A DNA stretch of 64,000 nt from Hymenobacter psoromatis. GTDB taxonomy: Bacteria; Bacteroidota; Bacteroidia; Cytophagales; Hymenobacteraceae. How positions within the stretch are numbered: the stretch's first letter is position 1; the number at the start of each line of letters is the position of its first letter. Shown here one piece after another: positions 24,058 to 34,169 of this stretch. A model generated the notes under the pieces. The model had not been told where the DNA came from, made no database searches, and worked only from the letters and a program-made list of their open reading frames with translations. Position numbers and translations under genes: made by a program. The stretch spans positions 1,736,001 to 1,800,000 of the forward strand of contig CP014771.1 in NCBI GenBank assembly GCA_001596155.1, given 5' to 3'.

Positions 24058-27000
24058 ATGACCACGCCCACCCTTTACCGGCCCGAGTTTGAGCACGACT
24101 CCTGCGGGACGGGCTTTATCACGTCCATCGACGGGCGCAAGAGCCACCAGATGGTGGCCGATGCCCTCACCATGCTCGCCAATATGGAGCACCGCGGGGC
24201 CTGCGGCTGCGATGCCGACTCGGGCGACGGGGCGGGCGTGCTCATTCAGCTGCCGCACTGGTTTTTGCTGGAAGAATGCGTGGCCCACGGCATCCGGCTG
24301 CCCGAGCCGGGCGAGTATGGCGTGGGCATGGTGTTTTTTCCGAAGCAGGAGCAGCTGCGCGAAGGGGCGCGGCAGCTCATTGCCGACGCGGCGCGGCGGC
24401 TGGGTCTGCCGGTGCTGGGCTACCGGCCGGTGCCGGTGCGCACGGCGGGCATCGGCCCCACGGCCCTCTCGGCCGAGCCGGTGATGGAGCAGCTGTTTCT
24501 GGGCCGGCCGCCGGGGCTGGCCACCGAGGCCGACTTCGAGCGCAAGCTGTTTGTGCTGCGGCGGCTGGTTATCAAGACCTTGAACGAGCAGCTGCCGGCC
24601 GCGCTGGCTGATTTTTACTTCGCCTCGCTCTCGTGCCGCACCATCGTGTATAAGGGGCAGCTCACCACGTTTCAGGTCGGGATGTACTTTCCCGACCTTA
24701 GCGACGAGCGCGTAACGTCGGCGTTCGGGCTGGTGCATTCGCGGTTTTCGACCAACACCATGCCCTCGTGGAAGCTGGCGCAGCCGTTTCGCTACCTGGC
24801 GCACAACGGGGAGATAAACACGCTGCGCGGCAACCTGAACTGGTTTTTTGCGGGCCTGCCCACCTACACTTCGCCCTACTTTTCGGCCGAGGAAATGGAG
24901 ATGCTGCTGCCCGTGGTCGATGCCGGGCAGTCGGACTCGGCCTGCCTCGACAATATCGTGGAGCTGCTGCTGCACTGCGGGCGCTCACTGCCCCACGTGA
25001 TGATGATGCTGGTGCCCGAAGCCTGGGACGGTAACGACCAAATGGACCCGCTCAAAAAGGCGTTCTACGAATTCCACGCCACGTTTATGGCCCCCTGGGA
25101 CGGTCCGGCGGCGCTCAATTTTACGGACGGTACGCTGGTGGGCGCGATGCTGGACCGCAACGGGTTGCGGCCTTTGCGCTACGCCATCACCAACGATGGG
25201 CGGGTGCTGGCGGCCTCCGAGGCGGGCGTGCTACCCCTCGCCCCGGCGAGCATTATCAAGAAGGGCCGCTTGCAGCCGGGCAAGATGTTCGTGGTGGACA
25301 CCAAAGCCGGCCGCATCCTCACCGACCGCGAAATCAAGGCGCAGGCGGCCGGCCGGCAGCCCTACGGCCGCTGGCTGGAAGACTACCAGATTCAGATGGA
25401 GAGCCTGCCCGAGCCGCGCCTCACCTTCACCGACCTGGGCGCGGAGGCCGTGCTCAAGTACCAGCAGGCTTTTGGCTACACCCGCGAGGACCTCGAAACC
25501 CTGCTGGCCCCGATGGCGCTGGCCGCCAAAGAACCCATCGGCTCAATGGGCGTGGACGTGCCCCTGGCCGTGCTCTCCGACCAGCCGCAGCACCTGAGTA
25601 GCTACTTCAAGCAGTTTTTCGCGCAGGTCACCAACCCGCCCATCGACCCCATTCGGGAGCGGCTGGTGATGAGCCTGGCCACCTTTATTGGCAATAATGG
25701 CAATATCTTGGATGAGGACCCGCGCCACTGCCACTGCGTGGCCGCCCGGCAGCCCATCCTGAGCAACCGCGAGCTGGAAAAGCTGCGCAGCATCGACACC
25801 GGCTCGTTTCAGGCCAAGAGTCTGCAAACCTATTTCAAGGCCGATGGCAAGCCGGGAGCCTTGCAGCGGGGGCTGGAGCGCCTGTGCCGCTACGCCGAAG
25901 ACGCGGTGCATGATTGTTTCGAGGTGCTGATTCTCTCCGACCGGGCGATGGACTCGGAGCACGCGCCCATCCCGTCGCTGCTGGCGGTGTCGGCCGTGCA
26001 TCACCACCTGATAAAGTGCGGGTTGCGCGGCTCGGTGGGCCTGGTGGTGGAGGCCGGCGACGTGTGGGAAGTTCACCATTTCGCCTGTTTGCTGTCGTTC
26101 GGGGCCACGGCCGTGAATCCCTACCTGGCGCTGGCCAGCATCCAGACGCGCCACGCGGCGGGGCTGCTGGGCAGTGACTTACCCTACGAAAAGCTGGCGG
26201 CCAACTACACCAAAGCGGTGTGCGACGGGCTGCTGAAGATTTTCTCGAAGATGGGAATTTCCACCTTGCAGAGTTACCACGGCGCGCAGGTATTTGAGAT
26301 ACTGGGCCTTAATCAAAGCGTGGTGGACCAGTACTTTACCGGGGCCGTGACCCGCATTCAGGGCCTGGGGCTGGACGAGATTGCCCGCGAGACGCTGCAA
26401 AAGCATTTCCAGGGCTTCAAAAAGGAAGGCGCCTTGGGGCCAGAACTGCTGGACGCGGGCGGCGTGTACCAGTGGCGGCGCAAGGGCGAGGCGCACATGT
26501 TCAACCCCGAAACCGTCCACCTGCTGCAACACGCTACCCGCACGGGCAATTACCAGACTTACCAGAAGTACGCCAAGCTGCTCAACGAGCACCCCAACCA
26601 GCTCTTTACCATTCGGGGTCTGCTGTGCTTTGCGAAGCACCGGCCCAGCATCGACCTGGCCGAAGTGGAGCCGGCCGAAAATATTATGAAGCGGTTTGCG
26701 ACCGGCGCGATGTCATTCGGCTCCATCTCGCACGAGGCGCACAGCACGCTGGCCATCGCCATGAACCGCATCGGCGGCAAGAGCAACACCGGCGAGGGCG
26801 GCGAGGACCCGCTACGCTACGAAGTCATGGAAAACGGCGATTCCATGCGCTCGGCCATCAAGCAGATTGCCTCGGCCCGCTTCGGCGTCACGGCCCACTA
26901 CCTCACCAATGCCGACGAGCTGCAAATAAAAATGGCGCAGGGCGCGAAGCCCGGCGAAGGCGGCCAACTACCGGGCCACAAGGTAGATGAGTGGATTGCC

Positions 27001-28560
27001 AAGGTGCGCCACGCCACGCCGGGGGTCGGGCTGATTTCGCCGCCGCCGCACCACGACATCTACTCCATCGAGGATTTGGCGCAGCTGATTTTCGACCTTA
27101 AAAACGCCAACCGCGCCGCCCGCATCAACGTGAAGCTGGTGAGCAAGGCGGGGGTAGGGACCATCGCGGCGGGCGTGGCGAAGGCCCACGCCGACGTGAT
27201 TCTCATCTCGGGCTACGACGGCGGCACGGGCGCGTCGCCGCTCAGCAGCATCCGCCACGCCGGCCTGCCCTGGGAGCTGGGCCTGGCCGAAGCCCACCAA
27301 ACGCTGCTGCGCAGCCAGCTCCGCAGCCGCGTAGTGCTGCAAGCCGACGGCCAGATGAAAACCGGCCGCGACCTGGCCGTGGCCGCCCTGCTGGGGGCCG
27401 AGGAATTCGGCGTGGCCACGGCGGCGCTCGTGGCGGGCGGCTGCATTATGATGCGCAAGTGCCACCTCAACACCTGCCCGGTGGGCGTGGCCACCCAAGA
27501 CCCGGAGCTGCGTAAGTTGTTCAGTGGCAAGCCCGAGCACATCGTCAACCTCTTCCGCTTCCTGGCCGAAGAGCTGCGCGAAATCATGGCCGGGCTGGGC
27601 TTCCGCACGCTGAACGAGATGGTGGGCCGCAGCGAATTCTTGAAAGTGAACCCCGAAGCCGGCCACTGGAAAGCCCGGCTCCTCAACCTCGACGCGGTGC
27701 TCAGCCCCGCCCCGAATAGCTCGGGCGGCACCTTATACAACAGCGAAAGCCAGGACCACGGCATCAGTGAGGTGCTCGACTGGCGCTTGCTGGCCCACGC
27801 GCAGACCGCGCTGGACCGGCAGGAAGTGGTAACGGGCGAGTTCGACGTGAAAAACACCGACCGCACCATCGGCACGCTGCTCTCCAATGAGGTAGCCAAG
27901 CGCTACCACGCCGCCGGCCTGCCCGCCGATACCATCCGCTACCAGTTCACCGGCTCGGCCGGGCAGAGCTTCGGCGCGTTCGCGGCTAGTGGCCTGACCT
28001 TCAAGCTCGAAGGCGAGGCCAACGACTACGTGGGCAAGGGCCTGAGCGGGGCGCGGCTGGCCATTTTTCCGCCCGCCGCCAGCACCTTCACGCCCGAAAA
28101 CAACATCCTCATCGGCAACGTGGCGCTCTACGGGGCCACCTCGGGCGAGCTGTACGTGCGCGGCAAGGCGGGCGAGCGCTTCGCGGTACGCAACTCCGGG
28201 GCCACGGCCGTGGTGGAGGGGGTAGGCGACCACGGCTGCGAGTACATGACGGGCGGCCGGGTGCTGGTGCTGGGCCGCACGGGCCGCAATTTCGCCGCCG
28301 GCATGAGTGGCGGCCTGGCCTGGGTATATGACCCCGCCGGCCAGTTCCCCGTGAACTGCAATCCCGACATGGTAGCCCTCGAAGCCCTCACCGAAACCGA
28401 CGAAGCCGAGATTCAAGCGCTGCTCCGGCAGCACGTGGCGCTCACGGGCAGCCACCTGGCTAATTTCCTACTGGGCAATTGGGAGGAAGAAGCCGGGCGG
28501 TTCGTGAAGGTGTTCCCGCTGGAGTATAAGCGGGTGCTGGTGAAGGCTTTAAGGGCCTGA
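24058..28560 (+). CDS. gltB: Glutamate synthase large subunit
   Basis: 1500 residues from the ATG at 24058. It makes two glutamates from glutamine and 2-oxoglutarate together with GltD. The class II amidotransferase nucleophile is Cys16 in HDSCGTGF, exposed after removal of a 15-residue propeptide. The central and FMN-binding synthase domain includes GAMSFGSISHEAHSTLA and ISGYDGGTGASPLSS. The 3Fe-4S cysteines are in CIMMRKCHLNTCPVG near residue 1129-1141. The C-terminal GXGXG beta-helix ends in LARGTGRNFAAGMSGG-type repeats. The left arm of an inverted repeat starts directly after its stop. Confidence 0.96.
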   Translation: MTTPTLYRPEFEHDSCGTGFITSIDGRKSHQMVADALTMLANMEHRGACGCDADSGDGAGVLIQLPHWFLLEECVAHGIRLPEPGEYGVGMVFFPKQEQLREGARQLIADAARRLGLPVLGYRPVPVRTAGIGPTALSAEPVMEQLFLGRPPGLATEADFERKLFVLRRLVIKTLNEQLPAALADFYFASLSCRTIVYKGQLTTFQVGMYFPDLSDERVTSAFGLVHSRFSTNTMPSWKLAQPFRYLAHNGEINTLRGNLNWFFAGLPTYTSPYFSAEEMEMLLPVVDAGQSDSACLDNIVELLLHCGRSLPHVMMMLVPEAWDGNDQMDPLKKAFYEFHATFMAPWDGPAALNFTDGTLVGAMLDRNGLRPLRYAITNDGRVLAASEAGVLPLAPASIIKKGRLQPGKMFVVDTKAGRILTDREIKAQAAGRQPYGRWLEDYQIQMESLPEPRLTFTDLGAEAVLKYQQAFGYTREDLETLLAPMALAAKEPIGSMGVDVPLAVLSDQPQHLSSYFKQFFAQVTNPPIDPIRERLVMSLATFIGNNGNILDEDPRHCHCVAARQPILSNRELEKLRSIDTGSFQAKSLQTYFKADGKPGALQRGLERLCRYAEDAVHDCFEVLILSDRAMDSEHAPIPSLLAVSAVHHHLIKCGLRGSVGLVVEAGDVWEVHHFACLLSFGATAVNPYLALASIQTRHAAGLLGSDLPYEKLAANYTKAVCDGLLKIFSKMGISTLQSYHGAQVFEILGLNQSVVDQYFTGAVTRIQGLGLDEIARETLQKHFQGFKKEGALGPELLDAGGVYQWRRKGEAHMFNPETVHLLQHATRTGNYQTYQKYAKLLNEHPNQLFTIRGLLCFAKHRPSIDLAEVEPAENIMKRFATGAMSFGSISHEAHSTLAIAMNRIGGKSNTGEGGEDPLRYEVMENGDSMRSAIKQIASARFGVTAHYLTNADELQIKMAQGAKPGEGGQLPGHKVDEWIAKVRHATPGVGLISPPPHHDIYSIEDLAQLIFDLKNANRAARINVKLVSKAGVGTIAAGVAKAHADVILISGYDGGTGASPLSSIRHAGLPWELGLAEAHQTLLRSQLRSRVVLQADGQMKTGRDLAVAALLGAEEFGVATAALVAGGCIMMRKCHLNTCPVGVATQDPELRKLFSGKPEHIVNLFRFLAEELREIMAGLGFRTLNEMVGRSEFLKVNPEAGHWKARLLNLDAVLSPAPNSSGGTLYNSESQDHGISEVLDWRLLAHAQTALDRQEVVTGEFDVKNTDRTIGTLLSNEVAKRYHAAGLPADTIRYQFTGSAGQSFGAFAASGLTFKLEGEANDYVGKGLSGARLAIFPPAASTFTPENNILIGNVALYGATSGELYVRGKAGERFAVRNSGATAVVEGVGDHGCEYMTGGRVLVLGRTGRNFAAGMSGGLAWVYDPAGQFPVNCNPDMVALEALTETDEAEIQALLRQHVALTGSHLANFLLGNWEEEAGRFVKVFPLEYKRVLVKALRA

Positions 28561-29216
28561 CGGTGCGCCTCACCCCCCTACCCCCTCTCCGAAAGGGAGA
28601 GGGGGAGCCTAGTAATACTTATAAATTATTTCTGCTCTATGTCACCGTTTCAAAAGCTATTAATTTCTTTGTTATATTCGATAGCTATAATAATTAGCAG
28701 TACCGTTTACGCTAAGGCTCAAACAGTGACTGAAAAGACCATTGTTACTTATATCGAACGGGATAATAAATATAAAGCGTGTACTTCTACCTCTAAAGGT
28801 GATGTACAATTACTGGCTTTTCACGAGGAGTTATTAAAAGTTAATGCAATGTACACAATGTCTTATTTAGATTCAATAGAAAATAAAACGAACAGCCATA
28901 GTAAAAATAATGCTTTCGAGCGCAAAATTGGCAAGTGTAACCATGAAATAATCTTTGCAAAACCTGCATTGAGTGGATTCATTATCTGCGAAGTATATCC
29001 AAAAGGCAGTCGTGTTTTCACCCAATCACAAGCCTATTTATTTAGAGTATTGGAAGAAAAGCCTGTTTTTTTATCGAAAAAAATAATTTCATATAATTAG
29101 TTTCTTTATCAGAGTTGCAAGCTTTTTTTAATAACTTGAGTTAAACTCACGCCGCAAAATCCGCCGTGGCTCCCCCTCTCCTTTTCGGAGAGGGGGCCGG
29201 GGGGTGAGGCGCACCG
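28561..29216. repeat. Inverted-repeat pair bracketing an orphan gene between gltB and gltD
   Basis: Arms 28561-28609 and 29168-29216 match at 46 of 49 positions. The left arm begins at the base after the gltB stop, and the right arm ends 9 bp before the gltD ATG. Each arm holds an inner hairpin (CCCTCTCC-GAAA-GGAGAGGG), as in the gene-less element at argD/carA. The 558-bp interior is AT-rich and carries one gene in operon orientation. Confidence 0.85.
28639..29100 (+). CDS. Orphan secreted protein (repeat-flanked cargo)
   Basis: 153 residues. A signal peptide (about 1-28, ending VYAKAQ) is followed by a small soluble domain with three Cys (CTSTS, CNHEI and IICEV) and no recognised family. 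It is strongly AT-rich compared with gltB and gltD and lies inside the inverted-repeat pair. It separates the two subunits of one enzyme, which suggests insertion into an existing operon rather than a functional tie. Confidence 0.6.
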   Translation: MSPFQKLLISLLYSIAIIISSTVYAKAQTVTEKTIVTYIERDNKYKACTSTSKGDVQLLAFHEELLKVNAMYTMSYLDSIENKTNSHSKNNAFERKIGKCNHEIIFAKPALSGFIICEVYPKGSRVFTQSQAYLFRVLEEKPVFLSKKIISYN

Positions 29217-29225
29217 CAAGCACAA

Positions 29226-30695
29226 ATGGGCAATATCACCGGCTTCAAAGAATACCCGCGCACCGCGCCGCCCAAGGCGGCCCCCACCGAGCGCGTGGCC
29301 CACTACCAGGAATTCATCGGCCGCTACCCCGCGCCGGAGCTGCACCAGCAGGCGGCCCGCTGCATGAACTGCGGGGTGCCGTTTTGCCATTCGGGCTGCC
29401 CGCTGGGCAACATCATTCCCGAGTTCAACGAGGCGGTGTATCAGCAGGATTGGCGGGCGGCGTATGCTATTTTATCGGCCACCAATAATTTCCCCGAGTT
29501 TACGGGCCGCATTTGCCCCGCGCCCTGCGAGTCGGCCTGCGTGCTGAGCATTCACAGCGCGCCGGTGGCGATTGAGGAAATCGAGAAGCACATCATCGAA
29601 ATTGCCTTCGAGAAGGGCTACGTGCGGCCCGTCGCGCCGGTGCTGAAAACCGGCAAAACGGTGGCCGTAGTCGGCAGCGGGCCGGCCGGGCTGGCGGTGG
29701 CGGCCCAGCTCACCGAGGCCGGCCACGTCGTAACCATATTTGAGCGCGACCCGCACCCCGGTGGCCTGCTGCGCTACGGCGTGCCCGATTTCAAGCTCGA
29801 AAAATGGGTGATTGAGCGCCGCATCCAACTGCTCGAAGCCGCCGGCGTAACTTTCCGCTGCGGCGTAGAAATTGGCCGCGACCTGCCGGCCGACGAGCTG
29901 CGCCGCGCCTTCGATGCGGTGGTGCTGGCGGGCGGGGCCTCGGCCCCGCGCGAGCTAAAGCTGCCCGGCCACGAGCTGGCCGGCATCCACTACGCGATGG
30001 AGTACCTGACGCAGCAAAACCGCCGCGTGAGCGACACGCCCGTGGACAGCGAGCACATCCTGGCCGATGGCCTCGACGTGGTGGTTATCGGCAGCGGCGA
30101 CACCGGCTCCGACTGCGTGGGCACCGCTAACCGCCAGCAAGCCAGGTCGGTAGCGCAGTTTGCCATGATGCACCAGCCCGGCGAAGCGCGTCCCGCCCAC
30201 ACGCCCTGGCCGCTCTACCCCACCGTATTCCGCACCAGCAGCTCGCACGAAGAAGGCTGCCAGCGCTATTGGGGCGTGAACACCAAAGCCTACCTCGGCG
30301 ACGAAAACGGCGACGTGCGCGCTCTGCTCGTGAGCGACGTAACCTGGGAAACCGACGAGTTGGGCCGCCGCGTCCGCTTCGAGGAAGTGCCCGGCTCCGA
30401 CCGCGAAATCCCGTGCCAGCTGGTGCTGCTGGCGCTGGGCTTCACCGGCCCCGCCAACGCTGGCCTGCTCGGCCAGCTGGGGGTAGGGGCGGATGAGCAC
30501 GGCAACGTGCACGCCCCCGAAACCACCTACCAGACCAGCGTGCCGGGCGTGTTCGCGGCCGGCGATATGCGCCGCGGGCAGTCGCTGGTCGTCTGGGCCA
30601 TTTCGGAGGGTCGGGAAGCCGCCCGGCAGGTGGATGTGTATTTGATGGGTAAGACAAATTTGCCGAGCAAGAATGGGGCGGGGATGGTAGGGTAG
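29226..30695 (+). CDS. gltD: Glutamate synthase small subunit
   Basis: 489 residues. It is the FAD/NADPH flavoprotein that passes electrons to GltB. N-terminal cysteines for two 4Fe-4S clusters lie in [17 protein letters not shown] and [10 protein letters not shown]. The FAD-binding [14 protein letters not shown] is near residue 150 and the NADPH-binding [15 protein letters not shown] near 285. The terminal [20 protein letters not shown] is the second FAD contact. It follows gltB after the repeat-flanked orphan gene. Confidence 0.95.
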   Translation: MGNITGFKEYPRTAPPKAAPTERVAHYQEFIGRYPAPELHQQAARCMNCGVPFCHSGCPLGNIIPEFNEAVYQQDWRAAYAILSATNNFPEFTGRICPAPCESACVLSIHSAPVAIEEIEKHIIEIAFEKGYVRPVAPVLKTGKTVAVVGSGPAGLAVAAQLTEAGHVVTIFERDPHPGGLLRYGVPDFKLEKWVIERRIQLLEAAGVTFRCGVEIGRDLPADELRRAFDAVVLAGGASAPRELKLPGHELAGIHYAMEYLTQQNRRVSDTPVDSEHILADGLDVVVIGSGDTGSDCVGTANRQQARSVAQFAMMHQPGEARPAHTPWPLYPTVFRTSSSHEEGCQRYWGVNTKAYLGDENGDVRALLVSDVTWETDELGRRVRFEEVPGSDREIPCQLVLLALGFTGPANAGLLGQLGVGADEHGNVHAPETTYQTSVPGVFAAGDMRRGQSLVVWAISEGREAARQVDVYLMGKTNLPSKNGAGMVG

Positions 30696-30755
30696 GGTTT
30701 TGGGGATTATGGAAACGGAGAAATCCTGGAAGCTCTTGCTTTTGGGGCTTCTCTT

Positions 30756-31922
30756 TTAAGATAAAAGCCTAAATCTTAGTTTTTCAAACTCTATACCATA
30801 ATCTTTCAAAGCTTGTTCATCTATCTCAACCTTTAATGATAAATTAATCTCTATTTTCTTGCCAAGCTCGATAGTATTCTTCGCAGTAATTAAACTATCC
30901 ATAATGGTTATCGGAAATTCGCCCAAGCTAACTAATACTTTATCTGCCAAAGCTGACATCTTATCTCTAATTCCTTCACAACCATCAGGAACTGATGTAC
31001 AACTAGTATCAATAGACCAATTTAATAATTCTTGGTATATTTTTGCATATGTTCTAGCAACATAAAGTAGGCCATTTAAATCAGCGGGTACACCTGGTTC
31101 ATTCAAGAAATTAGCAAATGCTTTGTTAACTAAATTTGATAAAGACTCAACTAGATTTGTTATCGAAGTTATACGATTTGAAATCCAATCTAAGACCTCG
31201 TTATTTAAGCGCAGAGTGTATTTTACACCGTAACGAATACTATATTTATAATCATTATAAATATAAATTTTTGACTGCATTTCATCAGTTAATACTTGAG
31301 CGAAGAAAAGATGCTCGTATAAATCCTCTTTATCTACGAGTATTCTAATGGCGTCGTCTGACACTCCCAGTCTGAATATTTCAGGAATTCTGCTTTCATA
31401 CTTATCCCTTATTTTTAGACTATTTTTAAAAAGATAAGACAACTGTATCTTCAATATCGAAGTTATATCTTGTGCCTTTTCGAATTCAAATGTCCATAAC
31501 TGCGAATCATTCCTAATCTCATTAATAAAATCAAATATTTTTGTAGAATCTACGAATTTTGAAAAATCAGCATTTTTATTTTCTTTCCAGAAAGCCAAAG
31601 CTCCGAGGATTTTTTTATCCACAAAAACAAAAACAGGAATTCTCTTCTGCCTAGCTGCTAAAAACTCAGAGTTGGTGATTGACTTGCCAGTATCGGTTAA
31701 GCTACCATATCTACTGCCAACTACTAGAACCATTATATCAGCTGATTCTCGAACAGCACTTATGCAGTTCTTAATAGTATTATCCTGCGGGTTTATAGGA
31801 AAAGTATTAAATTCTGAAAGAACCGGAGTATGCCCATTGGATTCAATAAACTCCGATAAATCAACTCTAATTTGCGATAGGTCATAGCAAGTGGAACTTA
31901 CGAAAATATTTATATTATTCAT
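30756..31922 (-). CDS. DUF4062 domain protein
   Basis: 388 residues. The N-terminal about 100 residues are DUF4062: NIFVSSTCYDLSQIRVDLSE, then ESADIMVLVVGSRYGS and TNSEFLAARQKRIPVFVFV. This Rossmann-like, TIR-related module often forms the N-terminus of defence and signalling proteins. The remainder is helical and unfamiliar. The gene is very AT-rich against its GC-rich surroundings, which suggests transfer. It is convergent with gltD. Downstream there is only a weak hairpin near 30727-30758. From 31923 to 32159 I see no gene. Confidence 0.75.
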   Translation of the reverse strand: MNNINIFVSSTCYDLSQIRVDLSEFIESNGHTPVLSEFNTFPINPQDNTIKNCISAVRESADIMVLVVGSRYGSLTDTGKSITNSEFLAARQKRIPVFVFVDKKILGALAFWKENKNADFSKFVDSTKIFDFINEIRNDSQLWTFEFEKAQDITSILKIQLSYLFKNSLKIRDKYESRIPEIFRLGVSDDAIRILVDKEDLYEHLFFAQVLTDEMQSKIYIYNDYKYSIRYGVKYTLRLNNEVLDWISNRITSITNLVESLSNLVNKAFANFLNEPGVPADLNGLLYVARTYAKIYQELLNWSIDTSCTSVPDGCEGIRDKMSALADKVLVSLGEFPITIMDSLITAKNTIELGKKIEINLSLKVEIDEQALKDYGIEFEKLRFRLLS

Positions 31923-32159
31923 TTTTTACTCGGTTTACGCGCGGGGATGGCTATTTTAAAAAATCTTCAATGTGCAATATAGGTCCAAATCGCGGTCCGC
32001 TAAGCAAGCGTATTAAATGTGCTTGTCTATTCGGCGAATGTAAAGCAATATTTGCATCAACGTTCCTTGGGCTACAGTGACGTGCTGACGTACTGCCTTT
32101 ATCAGGCGATTATAATGAATGATGATAAAAGCTGAAAAATACACGTTAGTCAAGAGGTC

Positions 32160-32915
32160 TCACACCAAATACCGAAACAACGCCACCATCGCCACCGTGA
32201 GCACCACCAGCGGCACCGAAACCCTGTCAATTATCATTGGCGCATCGGTGAGGGCCAGGCGGCGATACGCGCCCCAGGTGCTGAAATAGGTCATCGGCAG
32301 GAAGATGGTGGGCAGCAGACTCACCCAGGTGATGATGGGGAAGCTGAGCTGCGTCAGCAGTACGATAACGCTAAAAATAGGGTAGAGAAACAGCTGTTTC
32401 TGGGTGGCGGCGCGGTCGAAAACGGGCGCGTTTTTGTAGTATACAAACTGCGTGGCAAACCAGCTATAAAGCCGCTGGCAACCTACAAAAACCACTGCCG
32501 CGAGAGCAATGGCCGCATATAAGGGCACTCCGAAATAGGCGAATACCAGGCCCGTATCGCCCTCTTTGGCGATGGGCGCGATGAGCAGATAACCCAAAAA
32601 TCCCAGAATGCTGTCCATGCCCAGCCACAGCAGAAACAGCTTGGTCAGCGAAGGCCGGGGCAGCCAGACGGCGACCCCGGCCGCCAGCACCCCCAGTAGC
32701 AGCGAAAAAACCGGGCCGGCCGCCGCCACCAGCATCTGCTGGCGCGGGGTGCCGTCGAGGACCGAGTTCACGTAATTGTGGTGCAGCGTGGGGCCCAGCC
32801 CGAAGTGCGCGCTAACGACGTAGTGCGCCAGCTCGTGCAGCACCGTGCCGATGATGGAGGCGCTAAGCAGAATAAGCACACTGTTGATAGCGAGGCTTTT
32901 GTGAAGTAGGCTCAT
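32160..32915 (-). CDS. M50-like membrane metalloprotease
   Basis: 251 residues, polytopic. HELAHYV (about 28-34) within a membrane helix is the zinc-binding HEXXH of site-2-type proteases. AAGPVFSLLLG and the later GMDSILGFLGYLLI, with a candidate Asp ligand, complete the usual pattern. No PDZ domain is present. The substrate is unknown. The gene is alone on the minus strand with GC-rich codon use typical of the core genome. Confidence 0.75.
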   Translation of the reverse strand: MSLLHKSLAINSVLILLSASIIGTVLHELAHYVVSAHFGLGPTLHHNYVNSVLDGTPRQQMLVAAAGPVFSLLLGVLAAGVAVWLPRPSLTKLFLLWLGMDSILGFLGYLLIAPIAKEGDTGLVFAYFGVPLYAAIALAAVVFVGCQRLYSWFATQFVYYKNAPVFDRAATQKQLFLYPIFSVIVLLTQLSFPIITWVSLLPTIFLPMTYFSTWGAYRRLALTDAPMIIDRVSVPLVVLTVAMVALFRYLV

Positions 32916-33117
32916 GAGCAGAAGCCCCGCGGCAAACTCAACCGTGGGCTGGGACTAAGGTAGTGACTTTTCCCTACCCCCTACCCCCCCGGCAACCCTG
33001 CTGGGCCGGTGCCCGCGTGGGCACCCGTAGTAGCGCCGGGCGCGGTGCTGAGAAGCAGGTGAGCCAGCAATGTGGGCTCTCCACGAAAGGGTAGGAATAT
33101 TAGGCGGCATGCCAGTG

Positions 33118-33945
33118 CTAGAGCTGCTTGCTCAGCAGCACGCCGCTATACGAGTAGCCGTTGATATTAACTCCTTGCAACGGCACCAGCGAAATGCCTC
33201 GCTGGCTGGCCACTTTGTGCAGCTGCGGCACCACTACGCCCATCGTGGCACCCACGGCGTAGCCCACGATATTGTCGGAGAGGAAGTGTTTGCCGGCCTC
33301 CACGCGGAAATACGCTACCACGGCCGGCACGGCCGCCGCCGCGCCCCACACGTAGGGCTGGGCCGGCGAGCCGGGGTTATAATCGTGAAACACCTTGGCG
33401 GCGAAGAAGGTAGCGGCGGCCGTGTGCGCCGTGTGGCCGGCAAAAAACGAGTTGGTGGCAACGTGTCCGTTGCGCAGGTCGCCGCCCCCGGTGCCGTAGA
33501 GAAAGGGCCGGTAGCGCGGAATATTGCCAATGGAGGTAGTAAAGAGGGCATCGGCAGCCAACACCGTCTGCACATACAGCACCAGCACCTGCCCGTAGTG
33601 GCTGCGAATAGTGGGGTTGAGGGCCAGCAGGCCGGGCGCGATAACCAGCGTGGGGTAGCAAATGAGGTCGCTGGCCGTCTGGGCGCTCTGGCTGAAATAG
33701 CCGGCCGAAAAGCGGTCAAATCTGGGGATGTCGTTCTTGTTTAGCGCCGCTAGCTGCGTGTTGCTCAGGCCATCGCGCTGCATGGAGCGGTAGAGGCCGA
33801 AACCGCTCACGGCTGCTTCGCCCAGGATAACCGAGCCATCGACGGCGAAGCGGGTGCGGTAAGGCGAAGCTGATTGCTGGGCTAGCGCTGGCTGGGCAGC
33901 GGCCAGGCTTAATGTGCAGGTGAAAATATATAAAATATTCTTCAT
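33118..33945 (-). CDS. Exported PAP2-superfamily phosphatase
   Basis: 275 residues with a signal peptide (about 1-22). The three PAP2 motifs are recognisable: IPRYRPFLYG (motif 1), SFFAGHTAHTAAA (motif 2, with Ala where many have Ser before Gly-His) and RVEAGKHFLSDNIVGY (motif 3 with its His and Asp). It probably dephosphorylates a lipid pyrophosphate or phosphatidate at the periplasmic side. The long frame antisense to it is a GC-driven shadow. Confidence 0.82.
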   Translation of the reverse strand: MKNILYIFTCTLSLAAAQPALAQQSASPYRTRFAVDGSVILGEAAVSGFGLYRSMQRDGLSNTQLAALNKNDIPRFDRFSAGYFSQSAQTASDLICYPTLVIAPGLLALNPTIRSHYGQVLVLYVQTVLAADALFTTSIGNIPRYRPFLYGTGGGDLRNGHVATNSFFAGHTAHTAAATFFAAKVFHDYNPGSPAQPYVWGAAAAVPAVVAYFRVEAGKHFLSDNIVGYAVGATMGVVVPQLHKVASQRGISLVPLQGVNINGYSYSGVLLSKQL

Positions 33946-34120
33946 GAATATTAAAAAAATAAATTAAACGTAGGCTTCACGGCCAAAGTTGGCCCTGGGC
34001 GAGTGGCCGCAGGCAGGCAGATTATCTTCAGAAATTTACTCGCTTCTCGCCTATTCCAGGCCTTATCCCTTTGGCCACCTATTGTTTACGCTGGCTTAGG
34101 TCAGAATAGAAAGGCAATCG

Positions 34121-34169
34121 CCCACAAAATCCGACCAATCCGAAAAATCCGCATGAATCCGTGGTTCAG
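34121..34169 (-). repeat. Dispersed repeat (GTCTGAACCACGG type), copy 1
   Basis: Read on the minus strand it begins GTCTGAACCACGGATTCAT and continues CGGATTTTTCGGAT. It matches the copy at 45949-45997 with about five differences. Its TGA is the stop codon of the gene at 34166-34579. Confidence 0.7.

Noticed and set aside
8468..29216. Repeat-bracketed genes as composite transposons
   Set aside because: No transposase lies inside or beside them and no target duplication is seen at the outer edges, unlike the IS at 42103.
33070..33744. 224-residue plus-strand frame opposite the PAP2 gene
   Set aside because: Antisense to a gene with all three PAP2 motifs; low-complexity His/Gly/Val composition.
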